In this document: one piece after another, positions 45,808 to 56,170 of the stretch | Position numbering within the stretch: the first letter of the stretch is position 1 | Layout: each line of letters begins with the position of its first letter | Assembly: GCA_944388805.1 (NCBI GenBank) | Contig: CALXKE010000005.1 | Location: 24,076-88,075, forward strand | From: an uncultured Clostridia bacterium | GTDB taxonomy: Bacteria; Bacillota; Clostridia; TANB77; CAG-508 | Direction: 5' to 3' | DNA: 64,000 bases | Translations under genes and position numbers: made by a program | Notes under the pieces: generated by a model | Databases searched by the model: none | Told to the model about the DNA's origin: nothing | The model's input: the letters and a program-made list of their open reading frames with translations, nothing else

Positions 45808-47448
45808 ATGGGGTACACAGCTCTTTATAGAAAATTTAGACCATTAAATTTTTCAGAAATGGTGGGGCAAGATCATATAACAAGAACATTAAAAAATCAA
45901 ATTATGGCAAATAGAGTAGGACATGCTTATCTATTTAATGGAGGAAGAGGAACAGGAAAGACATCTGCTGCCAAAATATTAGCAAGAGCAATTAATTGCT
46001 TAAATCCAAAAGATGGAGAACCATGTAATGAATGTGAAATTTGTAAAGGGGCAATTTCTGGTTCTTTAACAGATATTGTTGAAATGGATGCAGCTTCTAA
46101 TAATAGTGTTGAAGATATCAGAAGTATCAGAGAAGAAGTAAACTTTTTGCCAACAAAAGCAAAATATAGAGTATATATTATTGATGAGGTACATATGTTA
46201 TCAACAGGGGCATTTAATGCTTTATTAAAAACATTAGAAGAGCCTCCTGAACATGTAAAATTTATATTGGCAACTACAGAACCACAAAAATTACCAGCAA
46301 CCATTTTATCTAGATGCCAAAGATTTGACTTTAAGAAAATATCCAATGAAGATATTATTAAAAGACTAGAAATTGTTTGCAAAGAAAGTAATATAGAAAT
46401 AACAAAAGAAGCGATGCAGATTATTGCTACTTTATCAGAAGGAGCATTAAGAGATGCGTTATCTATTTTGGAAAGATGTATTCAAGATGGTGAAAATCAA
46501 ATCGATGAAGATAAAATAAAAGACCTAGTAGGAATTCCTAAAATGGTATATGTTCATGATATAGTAGAAGCCATTATACAATATGATGTCGATAAAGCAC
46601 TTGTCACTGTTAATAAAGTTTTAGAAGATGGAAAAGATATTTCAAACCTATTATGGGAAATCATAAAATATGTAAAAGATATCTTGTTATATAAAGCAAC
46701 CAATCATGTAGAATTATATAATGAAGAGGAAAAACAAAAATTAAAGGAAATTTCAGAAAAGGTTGAGAAGGAAAGGTTAATCAATCTAGTATATGCATTT
46801 TCTGAGTTAGAAAATGAAATGAAATTTTCTACACAAAAAAGTATTATCTTCCAAGCGGGAATTATAAAGCTTTGTAGCAAGTTAACAGTTAATCATAATA
46901 ACCATAATAATGATGCTGATTTAGAACAAAGAATAGAAAAAATAGAAAATTATTTAAGAAACCATACTGGAAATGTTAATAGTTATAGACAACAACCAGT
47001 TGGTACAGAAGTAAAAATGGCATATAATGTACCTACAAGCACGACACAAACTGTATCAAAAAATGAAAAGAAAACAAGTAGTAGTCCAAAGAAAATGGAG
47101 ACATCAACATATTCTAGTAAAGTAGAAGAATATTGGCCACAAATTGTCAGAGACCTAAAGCAAAATGGAAAGATTGTGTTATATACAAACCTAATAAATA
47201 CGAGAGCCAAGGAAATTAACGATATGACGGTGGGAATAGAGTTCCCTAATGGTTTAACATCATTTGGAAAAACGGTTTTAGAAAAACAAGAAAATATAAA
47301 AGAACTTACCAATTTGGTTTCTATGGCATCAGAAAAGCCAATGAATATAAAATATATTACAAATGTCGGAAATGTAGGGGAAACAAAAGAACCAAACATT
47401 AAAAGTATTGCAAATGACTCAGATATACCATTTCATGTTATCGAATAG
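45808..47448 (+). CDS. dnaX: DNA polymerase III subunits gamma/tau
   Basis: 546 residues. Walker A GGRGTGKT (45-52), a zinc module with Cys64, 73, 76 and 79, Walker B IIDEVHML, and the SRC sensor (ILSRCQRF) are intact; the C-terminal part after about 390 is a low-complexity linker and tau-like domain. DnaX is the motor of the clamp loader and links it to the polymerase. ATG 45808 (MGYTALYRKFRP) is the conserved start with AAAGGA upstream; a longer frame to 45754 is not conserved. Confidence 0.95.
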   Translation: MGYTALYRKFRPLNFSEMVGQDHITRTLKNQIMANRVGHAYLFNGGRGTGKTSAAKILARAINCLNPKDGEPCNECEICKGAISGSLTDIVEMDAASNNSVEDIRSIREEVNFLPTKAKYRVYIIDEVHMLSTGAFNALLKTLEEPPEHVKFILATTEPQKLPATILSRCQRFDFKKISNEDIIKRLEIVCKESNIEITKEAMQIIATLSEGALRDALSILERCIQDGENQIDEDKIKDLVGIPKMVYVHDIVEAIIQYDVDKALVTVNKVLEDGKDISNLLWEIIKYVKDILLYKATNHVELYNEEEKQKLKEISEKVEKERLINLVYAFSELENEMKFSTQKSIIFQAGIIKLCSKLTVNHNNHNNDADLEQRIEKIENYLRNHTGNVNSYRQQPVGTEVKMAYNVPTSTTQTVSKNEKKTSSSPKKMETSTYSSKVEEYWPQIVRDLKQNGKIVLYTNLINTRAKEINDMTVGIEFPNGLTSFGKTVLEKQENIKELTNLVSMASEKPMNIKYITNVGNVGETKEPNIKSIANDSDIPFHVIE

Positions 47449-47598
47449 AGATGTATAAAATCTCATTTGTATAAGTTGTATTCATTTGATTGCTTACGTG
47501 GTGTTTCAAAATATTAAAAATATATGTAAAACAGAACAATAATAAAAAAGTTAAATAAAATATAAAACGATATTTATAAAAGAAAGGAATGTGAAATT

Positions 47599-47943
47599 AT
47601 GTCAAAAAGAGGTGGATTCCCAGGAGGAATGGGAGGATTCGGCGGAATGAATATGAATAACTTAATGAAACAAGCAAAAAAAATGCAAGAGGATATGGAA
47701 AAATCACAAGCAGAATTAGCAAGTAAAGATTTTGAGGCAACAGCAGGTGGTGGAGCAATATCTGTAAAAGTATCAGGAGAAAAAATAATTAAAGAAATCA
47801 AAATTCAAAAAGATGTTGTTGATCCTGATGATGTAGAAATGTTAGAAGACTTAATATTAACATGTGTTAATGAAGCTTTAAGACAAGTAGATAGTGCACA
47901 AGCTGATCAATTAGGAAAATTCAATATACCAGGATTTATGTAA
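47599..47943 (+). CDS. ybaB: YbaB/EbfC family nucleoid-associated protein
   Basis: 114 residues. A Gly/Met/Phe-rich start ([14 protein letters not shown]) is followed by the YbaB core: [12 protein letters not shown], then [17 protein letters not shown]. The protein dimerises and binds DNA without strong sequence preference. Placed between dnaX and recR as in most bacteria. AAAGGAATG precedes the ATG. Confidence 0.95.
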   Translation: MSKRGGFPGGMGGFGGMNMNNLMKQAKKMQEDMEKSQAELASKDFEATAGGGAISVKVSGEKIIKEIKIQKDVVDPDDVEMLEDLILTCVNEALRQVDSAQADQLGKFNIPGFM

Positions 47944-47949
47944 AAAATA

Positions 47950-48020
47950 AAAGGGATTATCGGTTTTCCGAATAATCTCTTTTTGTTAAATAGGAAAAAT
48001 CGATTTTTCCTATTCAACAA
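47950..48020 (+). terminator. terminator followed by a second palindrome
   Basis: The first hairpin (47950-47982, with inner CGG/CCG pairs) ends in a T run. A second one (47983-48020, ATAGGAAAAAT pairing with ATTTTTCCTAT) belongs to a hairpin type that recurs at 61618 and 62966. Confidence 0.75.
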
Positions 48021-48185
48021 AAAAACAACGTTGCACAGAAAAATTGCATAGCAATTTTTTCGCGTCGACAAATCTTTACGCTTCTTCGAGAAATTTAATA
48101 TATATAGTTAAATTAGAAAAGTAGAGAAAAGTTCTTGCGAAGCGAGATTTATCTGCTATATAAACTATTTAAATGGAGGTACAAA

Positions 48186-48785
48186 ATGTCATTATATTCA
48201 CCATCAATAGAAAAATTAATAGAAAGTTTTGAAAAATTGCCAAGTATTGGACATAAAACAGCTGCAAGACTTGCTTTTTATATCTTGAATAGCTCAGAAG
48301 AGGAAACAAAAGAATTTGTTAATTCCATTTTAGAAGCGAAAAAGAATTTAAAATATTGTAGTATATGTTATAACATTTCTGATACAGACCCTTGTCCAAT
48401 TTGTAGCAATCCGAAAAGAGATACATCTTCTATCTGTGTTGTAGAAGATGTAAGAGATGTCATTGCCATGGAAAAAACACATGAATTCAAAGGCGTATAT
48501 CATGTTTTACATGGTTCCATTTCTCCAATGAATGGTGTAGGACCAGATGATATAAAAATAAAAGAATTATTATCTAGATTAATGGATGGAACGGTAAAAG
48601 AGGTTATTTTAGCAACTAATCCAAGAGTTGAAGGGGAAGCAACAGCAATGTATTTATCTAAATTAATTAAACCGCTAGGGATAAAAGTGACAAGAATAGC
48701 ACATGGTATACCAGTAGGCGGTGATTTGGAATACACAGATGAAATTACATTGACAAAAGCTTTAGAGGGTAGAAGAGAATTGTAA
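48186..48785 (+). CDS. recR: recombination protein RecR
   Basis: 199 residues. A helix-hairpin-helix ([15 protein letters not shown]), a zinc finger with Cys58, 61, 70 and 73, and a TOPRIM domain ([12 protein letters not shown], then [15 protein letters not shown]) are complete. RecR loads RecA on gapped DNA with RecO. ATG 48186 has GGAGGT 6 bases upstream; the longer frame to 48135 does not. Confidence 0.95.
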   Translation: MSLYSPSIEKLIESFEKLPSIGHKTAARLAFYILNSSEEETKEFVNSILEAKKNLKYCSICYNISDTDPCPICSNPKRDTSSICVVEDVRDVIAMEKTHEFKGVYHVLHGSISPMNGVGPDDIKIKELLSRLMDGTVKEVILATNPRVEGEATAMYLSKLIKPLGIKVTRIAHGIPVGGDLEYTDEITLTKALEGRREL

Positions 48786-48799
48786 ATCAACATAACATG

Positions 48800-48828
48800 A
48801 ATGCGGTATATCTTTAATATACCGCATT
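48800..48828. terminator. bidirectional terminator hairpin
   Basis: AATGCGGTATA (48800-48810) pairs with TATACCGCATT (48818-48828) between two converging genes; it overlaps the stop codon of the minus-strand gene. Confidence 0.7.
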
Positions 48829-49957
48829 ACCCATTTAATAAAATATCACAAATATCTTTGGTAGAATGTAATTTTGCCAATTTTTTTGTATTTTCTTTCA
48901 TGGTTTCTAAAGTTTCCGGATGTGAAAATAAATTTTCTAAAACTTCAGCTACATTATCTTCTTTTTTTATCCATATGGCAATACCTTTTTTTACCAAAAA
49001 TTTTGCATTTTTTTCTTCTTGACCAGGAATTGGATTAATAATCACCATAGGTAAATGAGAAGCTAAACTTTCTGTTGTCGTTAATCCACCAGGTTTTGTA
49101 ACCACTAAATCAGAAATACTCATAAACTCTGGAACTTGACTAGTATATTCAAAAACAAGAACACTATCTTTTCTTCTATGCTTAGAAACAACTTTTTCAA
49201 AAGCCAATTTCATTTTTTCATTTTTTCCGCTAATTGCTATGATTTGCATATCTTTGCAGTATTTTACAAACCCTTCAAAAATTTCTACTGTTCTCGTTTT
49301 TCCTAATCCAAATTCTCCACCACCAAAGAATAGAATTGTTTTTTTCTCTGGTTTCAAATTTAATTCTTTACAAATTTTTTCTTTGTTAAAGGTTTTTAAG
49401 AATTTACTAGATAAAGGAATTCCTGTAACAAATATTTTTGAATCTGAAATGCCTTTTCTTTTTAAATATTTTTTCATATTTTCATGTGCGACAAAATAGT
49501 AATCTGTATAATCAGAACCAACTAACCATTGGTCATGTGGAGCAAAATCTGTCATGATGGTTGCAATTTTAGCAGAAATTTTTCCTTTCCTTTTTAAATA
49601 ACTACACATTTGACTTCCAAAAGGATGTGTAGAAATAATTAAATCAGGTTGTTTTTCTCTTAGAAGTCTTAATAATTTAATTGCCATAAATTTATTAGAT
49701 CTACTAGTAATATGAGCAAGTGGTCCTTTTTGAGAATCAGAGTAAATTCTTCCCCAAGCCCAAGGCGCTTTTTTAGCCATTTCATTATAGGCTTTTGTTG
49801 TCATTTTTTCTATTGTTTTATTAACATATTTCACACAATCTATTAATTCTACATCTATGTTTTTATCTTTATAATTATTTTTTAAACATTCATGAATAGA
49901 TTTTGCAGCATTCAGATGTCCACCACCATAAGATGCATAAAAAATTAAAATTTTCAT
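48827..49957 (-). CDS. MGDG synthase/UgtP-like glycolipid glycosyltransferase
   Basis: 376 residues. The N-terminal MGDG-synthase domain has ASYGGGHLNAAKS and the ISTHPFGSQM segment; the C-terminal GT28-type domain has FFGGGEFGLGK and the sugar-nucleotide site KPGGLTTTESLA. The family transfers glucose or galactose from a UDP-sugar to diacylglycerol, making glycolipids and lipoteichoic acid anchors. UDP-glucose could come from the pyrophosphorylase coded at 30.8 kb. ATG 49957 gives the conserved start (MKILIFYASYGGGH). Confidence 0.9.
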   Translation of the reverse strand: MKILIFYASYGGGHLNAAKSIHECLKNNYKDKNIDVELIDCVKYVNKTIEKMTTKAYNEMAKKAPWAWGRIYSDSQKGPLAHITSRSNKFMAIKLLRLLREKQPDLIISTHPFGSQMCSYLKRKGKISAKIATIMTDFAPHDQWLVGSDYTDYYFVAHENMKKYLKRKGISDSKIFVTGIPLSSKFLKTFNKEKICKELNLKPEKKTILFFGGGEFGLGKTRTVEIFEGFVKYCKDMQIIAISGKNEKMKLAFEKVVSKHRRKDSVLVFEYTSQVPEFMSISDLVVTKPGGLTTTESLASHLPMVIINPIPGQEEKNAKFLVKKGIAIWIKKEDNVAEVLENLFSHPETLETMKENTKKLAKLHSTKDICDILLNG

Positions 49958-50170
49958 GATAATCTCCTTTTTTAGAAATAATAAGAAATACATCACTTCT
50001 TATTATTTAAAATTATTTTGTAGTTCAATTTTAACATAAATACAATAAAATTTCAAAAAATGGAATAAATTTTTATAAAAAAGAAAAAATAATGATAGAA
50101 AATATATCTATCAATAAATCATAATTAAAAAAACAGATGGAAAATTATATTTGTATGATGAGGTGATGAT

Positions 50171-50647
50171 TTGAAAAATATTATTAAAATCCTAACTATA
50201 TTTATTATATTTGTCATAGCATTTATTATGTTTGTAACATTTAGTAAAAATAACTCAAAACAAAATGTTAGTTATGCAGCAAGTTCTCATACATCAGATG
50301 TACAATTAATGGCTAGGGCAATTAATGGAGAAGCAAGAGGAGAACCATATGAGGGACAAGTAGCCGTTGGGGCAGTAATTTTAAATCGAGTAAAAGATTC
50401 TAGATTTCCAAACTCTATTTCAGGTGTTATTTATCAATCAGGAGCTTTTACAGCGGTAGCAGATGGACAAATTAATGCACCGATTGATGAGGATTCTACA
50501 GTGTATAAAGCTGCACAAGACGCTTTAAATGGTTGGGATCCGACAGGAGGTTGTGTATATTATTTTAATCCAGATACAGCAACAAATAGTTGGATATGGT
50601 CTAGACCACATGTTATAACAATTGGAAAACATAGATTTTGTAAATAA
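50171..50647 (+). CDS. sleB: spore cortex-lytic enzyme SleB
   Basis: 158 residues from a TTG start with GAGGTGATGA upstream. A membrane or signal segment (about 5-28) is followed by the hydrolase_2 domain: LMARAINGEARGEPYEGQ with the catalytic Glu in NGEARGE, and AVGAVILNRVKD. SleB degrades muramic-lactam cortex during germination. The usual N-terminal peptidoglycan-binding domain is absent, so this is a short form. It lies just before ypeB, its normal partner. Confidence 0.9.
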   Translation: MKNIIKILTIFIIFVIAFIMFVTFSKNNSKQNVSYAASSHTSDVQLMARAINGEARGEPYEGQVAVGAVILNRVKDSRFPNSISGVIYQSGAFTAVADGQINAPIDEDSTVYKAAQDALNGWDPTGGCVYYFNPDTATNSWIWSRPHVITIGKHRFCK

Positions 50648-50727
50648 CAAAAGGCATGTGTTAACAAAATCAAGGGTTTCGACAAACAGATATAAAGACT
50701 TTACAAATAACGAAAGGAAGGAAAAGA

Positions 50728-52101
50728 ATGAATAAATTAGTAGAATGGAAAGAAAGATTAAAAAAAGGACATATGCTTAGTATCATTGTAGTGCTTTTAA
50801 TTGTAGTTGCTATATTAGGAGCTATTTTATATAAAAAGCAAAGAGAATATAGACAAGCTTCAGAAAATTCATATAATATGGCATTCTATGAATTAGTGGA
50901 TTATGTACAAAATGTAGAAACATATTTGGCAAAATCATTAATTTCTACAACACCAGAACATGGAGCAGAAACACTAACTAATTTATGGAGAGAAGCAAAT
51001 TTAGCACAAAGTTATTTAAGTATGCTACCAGTAGCTAGTCAAGAACTAGAAAATACAGAAAAGTTTTTAAATCAGGTAAGCGATTATAGTTATTCTTTAT
51101 CAAGAAAAAATATATATAATGAGAGCTTAACAGAAGAAGATTTAGCGAATCTTGAAGAATTACATTCCTATAGCACAGAATTAGAAAATACGTTAAACCA
51201 GTTATCAGAAGATTTAAATAGTGGTAGATTTCAATGGGGAGAATTAACAGAGAAGGGAACAGTAGCATTTGCACAACAAGTAGATAATATATCAAAAGAA
51301 AGTTTTAGTAATTTAGAAGAAAACTTTCATGAATATTCTGGTTTGATTTATGATGGAGCTTATTCAGAGCATATGACAAGTACAGAGAAAAAAGGTTTAA
51401 CAGGAGAAGATATAGATGAAAATACAGCAAAAGGGCTTGTGGAAGAATTTATCGGAAAAGATAAAATAAAAGAAATATCTAGTTTAGGGCTATCTGAAAA
51501 TGCAACTATTCCAGCTTATACATTTTCTATTATAGGTAACAATGACGAAAATACCAATATTTCCATTTCTCAAAAAGGTGGACATGTGATATATATGAAC
51601 ACCAATAGAGAAGTAAATGCAGAAATATTATCACAAGAAGAAGCAACACAAAAAGGAAAAGAATTCTTAGAAAATAAAGGATTTAATAATATGCGAGAAA
51701 CTTACTATATTACGCAAGAGGGAATTACAACGATTAATTATGCTTATAAGCAAGATGATGTAATTGTGTATCCAGATTTAATTAAAGTAAAAGTAGCTTT
51801 AGACAATGGGGAAATATTAGGAATTGAAACAACAGGATATTTAAATAACCATACGGAAAGAGATATTAGTAATATCCAAATAACAAGTGAACAAGCAAAA
51901 GAAAATTTAAATCCAAAATTAGAATTGACAAGTGAAGGAATGGCAATTATTCCAACAGAATGGCAAACAGAAATATTGTGTTATGAATTTAAAGGAAAAG
52001 TAAATGATAAAGAATTTCTAGTGTATATCAATGCAGAAAATGGAAGAGAAGAAGATATATTAATTATAACAGACACAGGAAATGGAGTTTTAACAATGTA
52101 G
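50728..52101 (+). CDS. ypeB: germination protein YpeB
   Basis: 457 residues. An N-terminal membrane helix (about 17-36) and a helical region (about 45-210) are followed by PepSY-type repeats (about 230-450). The segment GAETLTNLWREANLAQSYLS is typical of YpeB. YpeB protects SleB and brings it to the cortex of the spore. Genes sleB and ypeB are adjacent as in Bacillus. AAAGGAAGG precedes the ATG. Confidence 0.95.
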   Translation: MNKLVEWKERLKKGHMLSIIVVLLIVVAILGAILYKKQREYRQASENSYNMAFYELVDYVQNVETYLAKSLISTTPEHGAETLTNLWREANLAQSYLSMLPVASQELENTEKFLNQVSDYSYSLSRKNIYNESLTEEDLANLEELHSYSTELENTLNQLSEDLNSGRFQWGELTEKGTVAFAQQVDNISKESFSNLEENFHEYSGLIYDGAYSEHMTSTEKKGLTGEDIDENTAKGLVEEFIGKDKIKEISSLGLSENATIPAYTFSIIGNNDENTNISISQKGGHVIYMNTNREVNAEILSQEEATQKGKEFLENKGFNNMRETYYITQEGITTINYAYKQDDVIVYPDLIKVKVALDNGEILGIETTGYLNNHTERDISNIQITSEQAKENLNPKLELTSEGMAIIPTEWQTEILCYEFKGKVNDKEFLVYINAENGREEDILIITDTGNGVLTM

Positions 52102-52106
52102 AAAAG

Positions 52107-52378
52107 AAAAGGGATTTTGGGGACGGACTCATTTTTCCCTTTTTGTTAATTAAAAATAAGAAAAAATATAGAATATAAAAAAATGAAACGATTTTGCGTA
52201 TCTAAATTTGAATTTAGAAATTGTTAAAGAAAATAATGAAAGAAGCTCCATTTTTTTCTTTTAAAATTTCTATGAAAATTTAGCTTATACAAAATCGTGT
52301 AATGGCTTTATATTTTATATTTTTTGAATTAGCAATTTTACAAAAGGGAAAAATGAGTCCGTCCCCAAAATCCCTTTT
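52107..52378. repeat. palindromic MITE-like element, family B, copy 2
   Basis: 272 bases with perfect 37-bp terminal inverted repeats that include GGGGACGGACTCATTTTTCC, the same as at 34084. Its centre is a diverged version of the copy 1 centre (GCTTATACAAA and TATATTTT parts retained). It sits between two converging stop codons and touches that of the VanW gene. Confidence 0.9.
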
Positions 52379-54165
52379 TAATGTCTTTTATATGTATCTT
52401 TTGACAATAGTTCTCTACTAACAACTTGACCATTTTGTTTTAAAATTCGATAGGCTTCTGAATAAGTAGAATCAGCTGTACTACCAGTTACATATGAAGA
52501 TATTTCAACTTCATATTCATTATCTGTTCGTAGACCATATATATCAAATTTAGCAATACCACCAGAAACAGAGCATACTAATTTAATAGGATAATCTCTA
52601 TTGTTTTTAAATTTAAAATCAATTGAACCATATACAACTGTAGCATCTCTACTTGCTGAAACATAGGATGGAACAAATTGATGATTGCTTCTTTCTACAA
52701 TTTCTAAGTTTGCATATAAAACAGCATTATATAGTGTAGAGGTGATTTGACAAATCCCACCACCTAATCCATCAACAACTTCTCCACTCACATATATAGG
52801 AGCTTCTTTATAGCCTGCAGCAATTGTTCGTTCTCCTACAACTTGGTTATATGAGAATGTTTCACCAGGCATTAAAACTGTACCATTAATTTTAGAAGCA
52901 GCTAGTTGTAAATTAGTTGTTCTATCTCTATCTCTTGTAGAATATTTTGTAGAATATGTTGAGAGCATATCTGGAAATGCTTCTGTACCAATCATATTTG
53001 TTGTTACATTAGGATATAAAGTTTTTAAAGGTATCACATATTCTGATTTTTCTTCTAATAGCATTTCTTTTGCTTCATCCAAAGAAATGGCAAAATCTAA
53101 ACCATTTTCAGATGGATAAACAGCAAATGGATCTTGTGTGTAATAAGCATCAACTGGTTCTTTATATATCTCATTATATATTTTTTCAATGTTAATTTCA
53201 GAAGGTTGTTTAGAAACGGTAGCAATATCTAAGGTTCTATTTTTCAAAGTTAAATTTGAAATTCCATTTTTTATATATGTACACATTTGATCTACATTTA
53301 CAACATTACCTTCAGATCCCTTGGTTACAATTAAGTTATTGCCTTCGATATAATAACCACTTTCAATAACTGTATCAGGCAGTTTAGATGAGATATCATT
53401 TAAAGCAGTTCTTAACTGTTCTTCATCTAAAGTTGCTGTAAGCTCTATATTGATAGGATTAATCCATGCTTTTAAGGCTGTAAAACTATTTTCAAATATA
53501 TTTCCAGATTTACCAGTTTCATATGCTTGTTCTACGGCAGAATCAATATCAAAATTTACATTAAGTGCAGATAAAGGAATACTGGTTTGGTAATCATTAT
53601 GTACTAAATTAATATTTTCTGGCAAATTTTCGTTGATATAGTTTTGTACAGTTTCTTTTGCTTCTTCTGCCGATAAGTTAGAAACATCTATACCTTTTAT
53701 ACTGACTCCAGAAACAATATTTTCATTTTGATTATTTACAAAAGTAAAAATCAAAAAAGCAATACATAATAAAATAATAAAAGCCAAAATACAAATACTA
53801 AAAACACGAATAGATTTTGAATGTATATGTCTATCATTTTCAGGATGATAATTTTCTACTGGATGATATTCCTTTTTTTCAAGTTTCTTTTCTTCTTTTA
53901 GAAGAGGTTCTTTATTTACTGTGTCTATTTCTTCTCTAATAGAAGATTCTTCATTTGTAATATTCATTTCTTTTTTAACAGAAGATAATGTGTTTTCTGT
54001 ATTTGCTTCTTCTTTAGGAGAAGATTTTTTCTTTTTCGTATTTGTTTTCTCTTTAGATTGAGATTCTTTTTTTTCAATATTTGATTCTTCCTTAGGTTGT
54101 GATTCAACACCTAATAAAGTTACTTTATCTATAGGTTTTTCTAATTCTATGTTTTTTGTATTCAT
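52378..54165 (-). CDS. VanW-domain cell wall protein
   Basis: 595 residues. A long charged cytoplasmic region rich in Lys, Glu and Ser with short repeats of KEE type (about 1-115) is followed by one membrane helix (about 127-150), then two PG-binding-4-type domains (about 165-400) and a VanW domain (GETFSYNQVVGERTIAAGYKE, GLGGGICQITSTLYNA). Such proteins are common in Clostridia and act at peptidoglycan; the precise reaction is unknown. ATG 54165 has AAGGAG upstream. Confidence 0.9.
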   Translation of the reverse strand: MNTKNIELEKPIDKVTLLGVESQPKEESNIEKKESQSKEKTNTKKKKSSPKEEANTENTLSSVKKEMNITNEESSIREEIDTVNKEPLLKEEKKLEKKEYHPVENYHPENDRHIHSKSIRVFSICILAFIILLCIAFLIFTFVNNQNENIVSGVSIKGIDVSNLSAEEAKETVQNYINENLPENINLVHNDYQTSIPLSALNVNFDIDSAVEQAYETGKSGNIFENSFTALKAWINPINIELTATLDEEQLRTALNDISSKLPDTVIESGYYIEGNNLIVTKGSEGNVVNVDQMCTYIKNGISNLTLKNRTLDIATVSKQPSEINIEKIYNEIYKEPVDAYYTQDPFAVYPSENGLDFAISLDEAKEMLLEEKSEYVIPLKTLYPNVTTNMIGTEAFPDMLSTYSTKYSTRDRDRTTNLQLAASKINGTVLMPGETFSYNQVVGERTIAAGYKEAPIYVSGEVVDGLGGGICQITSTLYNAVLYANLEIVERSNHQFVPSYVSASRDATVVYGSIDFKFKNNRDYPIKLVCSVSGGIAKFDIYGLRTDNEYEVEISSYVTGSTADSTYSEAYRILKQNGQVVSRELLSKDTYKRH

Positions 54166-54460
54166 AAGATTCTCCTTTTTCAAATGTCTTTTTTATTATA
54201 CCATAATTCGTCAAAAAATTATATATTATTCACATAAAATTTATAAAACTAACAAAATAAATATGAAAAATCAAAATAAATAGTTTCATGTTGTTTTATA
54301 TAGAAAGATTTCATATATAATCAAGGCAAAAGTGTATTTTTTATTAAAATAAGGAAAAACATAAAAATTTTGTTAAAATAATTTTTTATAAAAAAGAGAA
54401 TACTAAACATATAAAGTTGTATATACAGTTTTATAATTTTAAATTTTTTAGGAGGAAATT

Positions 54461-54637
54461 ATGTCTAAGAATCGTCATTTAATTTCTGAGAATTTAAGAG
54501 AAGAAATTGCAAGAGAATTAGGAGTATATGAACAAGTAAAAAAAGACGGAGGAAGCTGGGGAAATGTTTCTTCTAAAGATTGTGGAAATATTGTTTCAAA
54601 AGCAATCGAAATAGCCAATAGAGCAGTAGAACAATAG
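54461..54637 (+). CDS. alpha/beta-type small acid-soluble spore protein
   Basis: 58 residues: LREEIARELGVYEQ, then GGSWGNVSSKDCGNIVSK and AIEIANRAVEQ. These match the two conserved helices of alpha/beta SASPs, including the EIAxELG recognition area cut by the GPR protease and the SxDCG turn. SASPs coat DNA in the dormant spore and give ultraviolet resistance. AGGAGG lies 6 bases before the ATG and a good terminator follows. The 295-base gap before it holds no other gene; a forespore-type promoter is expected there, but I cannot define it. Confidence 0.9.
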   Translation: MSKNRHLISENLREEIARELGVYEQVKKDGGSWGNVSSKDCGNIVSKAIEIANRAVEQ

Positions 54638-54642
54638 TTAGG

Positions 54643-54677
54643 AATATGGGTAGAATTGAAAAAATTCTACCCATATT
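54643..54677 (+). terminator. terminator of the SASP gene
   Basis: A perfect 15-bp stem (54643-54657 with 54663-54677) with a T-rich tail. Confidence 0.9.
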
Positions 54678-54743
54678 TTATATATAGTTGCAAAAAAAGA
54701 AATTTAATCATATAATTCTAAAAAAGATATAGAGGTGAAAAAG

Positions 54744-56144
54744 ATGAAGGAGATAACGATAAAAGATATATTAGAATGTACAGATGGAAAAATGATTACA
54801 GGAAATGAAAATATAGTATGTAAAGAATTTTCCAAAGATACAAGAACAATAAAAGAAGGAGATATATACATAGGAATCAAAGGAGAAAATTTTGATGGGA
54901 ATGTATTTTGGAAGAAAGCACTAGATAATGGTGCAATGGGAGTCATTGTTCAAGGGATAGAATTTGATAAACAGGATATAGAAACATATCAGGATAAAGT
55001 AATTATACAAGTAGAAGATACTTTGCAAGCATTATACAAATTAGCAAGTTACAAAAGAGAGATATATAATGTACCTGTCGTAGCTATTACAGGTAGTGTA
55101 GGAAAAACAAGTACAAAAGACTTAGTTGCCAATGTTGTTGCACAAAAATATAAAATATGTAAAACAATAGGAAATAATAACAATAATATTGGAATGCCAT
55201 TTACGATATTAAATGCACCAAATGATATTGAAGCATTTGTATTGGAAATGGGAATGAATCATTTTGGAGAAATCCATTTACTTTCTGAAATTGCAAAACC
55301 TGACATATGTATTATTACCAATATAGGTACTTCACATATAGGAAACTTAGGGTCTAGAGAAAATATATTAAAGGCAAAATTAGAAATATTAGATGGTGCA
55401 AAAAATCCATATATGGTTATCAATAATGATAATGATTTATTACATAAATGGTATGAAGAAAATAAAGATAAAATAAACATAAAAACATATGGAATCAATG
55501 AAAAAAGTGATATGCAAGCAAAAGAGATTCAATTACATGAAGATGGCAGTGAATACCAAATTCATTTAAACAATAAAGAAGAGAAAATAAAAGTTCCAGT
55601 TGGAGGAGAACATTTTGTATTAAATAGTTTATGTGCTATTGCAGTAGGAAAACTATTAAACATAGAAAATGAAGATATAAAAAGAGGAATTGAAACATTT
55701 TCTCTTACGAAAAATAGAATGGAAGTTATAGAACTAAAAAATGGTATTAAGATAATCAATGATGCATACAATTCTAGTGTAGAATCTGTGAAGGCAAGTT
55801 TATCATATATGAATCATATGAAAGCAGATAGAAGAATTGCAGTACTAGGAGATATATTAGAAACTGGAGAATTTGCTTTAGCATTACATAGAGAAATTGG
55901 TAAAATTGTGTGTGAAAACAAAGTAGATGTTTTAATTTGTAGTGGCGAAAATGCAAAATATATAGTGGAATCTGCAAAAGAAAATGGATTTGATGAAAGA
56001 AATATATATTATTTTGAAAATAAAGAAGATATTGTGGAACTATTAAAAAAGATGATTCAAGCAAAAGATGTAATATTGTTTAAAGCATCAAATGGCATGA
56101 GATTTTTCGATATAGCAGAAAAAATAAAGATAGAATTTAAATAA
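54744..56144 (+). CDS. murF: UDP-MurNAc-tripeptide D-alanyl-D-alanine ligase MurF
   Basis: 466 residues. The Mur ligase P-loop AITGSVGKTSTKD (about 113-125), the NNNIGMP loop, the central GMNHFGEI and the C-terminal IINDAYNSSVESVKASL are all present. MurF adds D-Ala-D-Ala to the wall precursor; the next gene makes that dipeptide. ATG 54744 was chosen because AGGTG ends 6 bases upstream; a GTG at 54735 overlaps that site. Confidence 0.95.
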   Translation: MKEITIKDILECTDGKMITGNENIVCKEFSKDTRTIKEGDIYIGIKGENFDGNVFWKKALDNGAMGVIVQGIEFDKQDIETYQDKVIIQVEDTLQALYKLASYKREIYNVPVVAITGSVGKTSTKDLVANVVAQKYKICKTIGNNNNNIGMPFTILNAPNDIEAFVLEMGMNHFGEIHLLSEIAKPDICIITNIGTSHIGNLGSRENILKAKLEILDGAKNPYMVINNDNDLLHKWYEENKDKINIKTYGINEKSDMQAKEIQLHEDGSEYQIHLNNKEEKIKVPVGGEHFVLNSLCAIAVGKLLNIENEDIKRGIETFSLTKNRMEVIELKNGIKIINDAYNSSVESVKASLSYMNHMKADRRIAVLGDILETGEFALALHREIGKIVCENKVDVLICSGENAKYIVESAKENGFDERNIYYFENKEDIVELLKKMIQAKDVILFKASNGMRFFDIAEKIKIEFK

Positions 56145-56170
56145 AAAATGAAAACAAAGGAGAGGATAGT

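Noticed and set aside
45606-45830. 74-residue frame over the SRP RNA
   Set aside because: It overlaps the SRP RNA gene and the start of dnaX, and has no protein-like pattern.
45808-47448. Programmed frameshift in dnaX producing a short gamma form
   Set aside because: I did not find a convincing slippery A-run with a following stem at the expected place.
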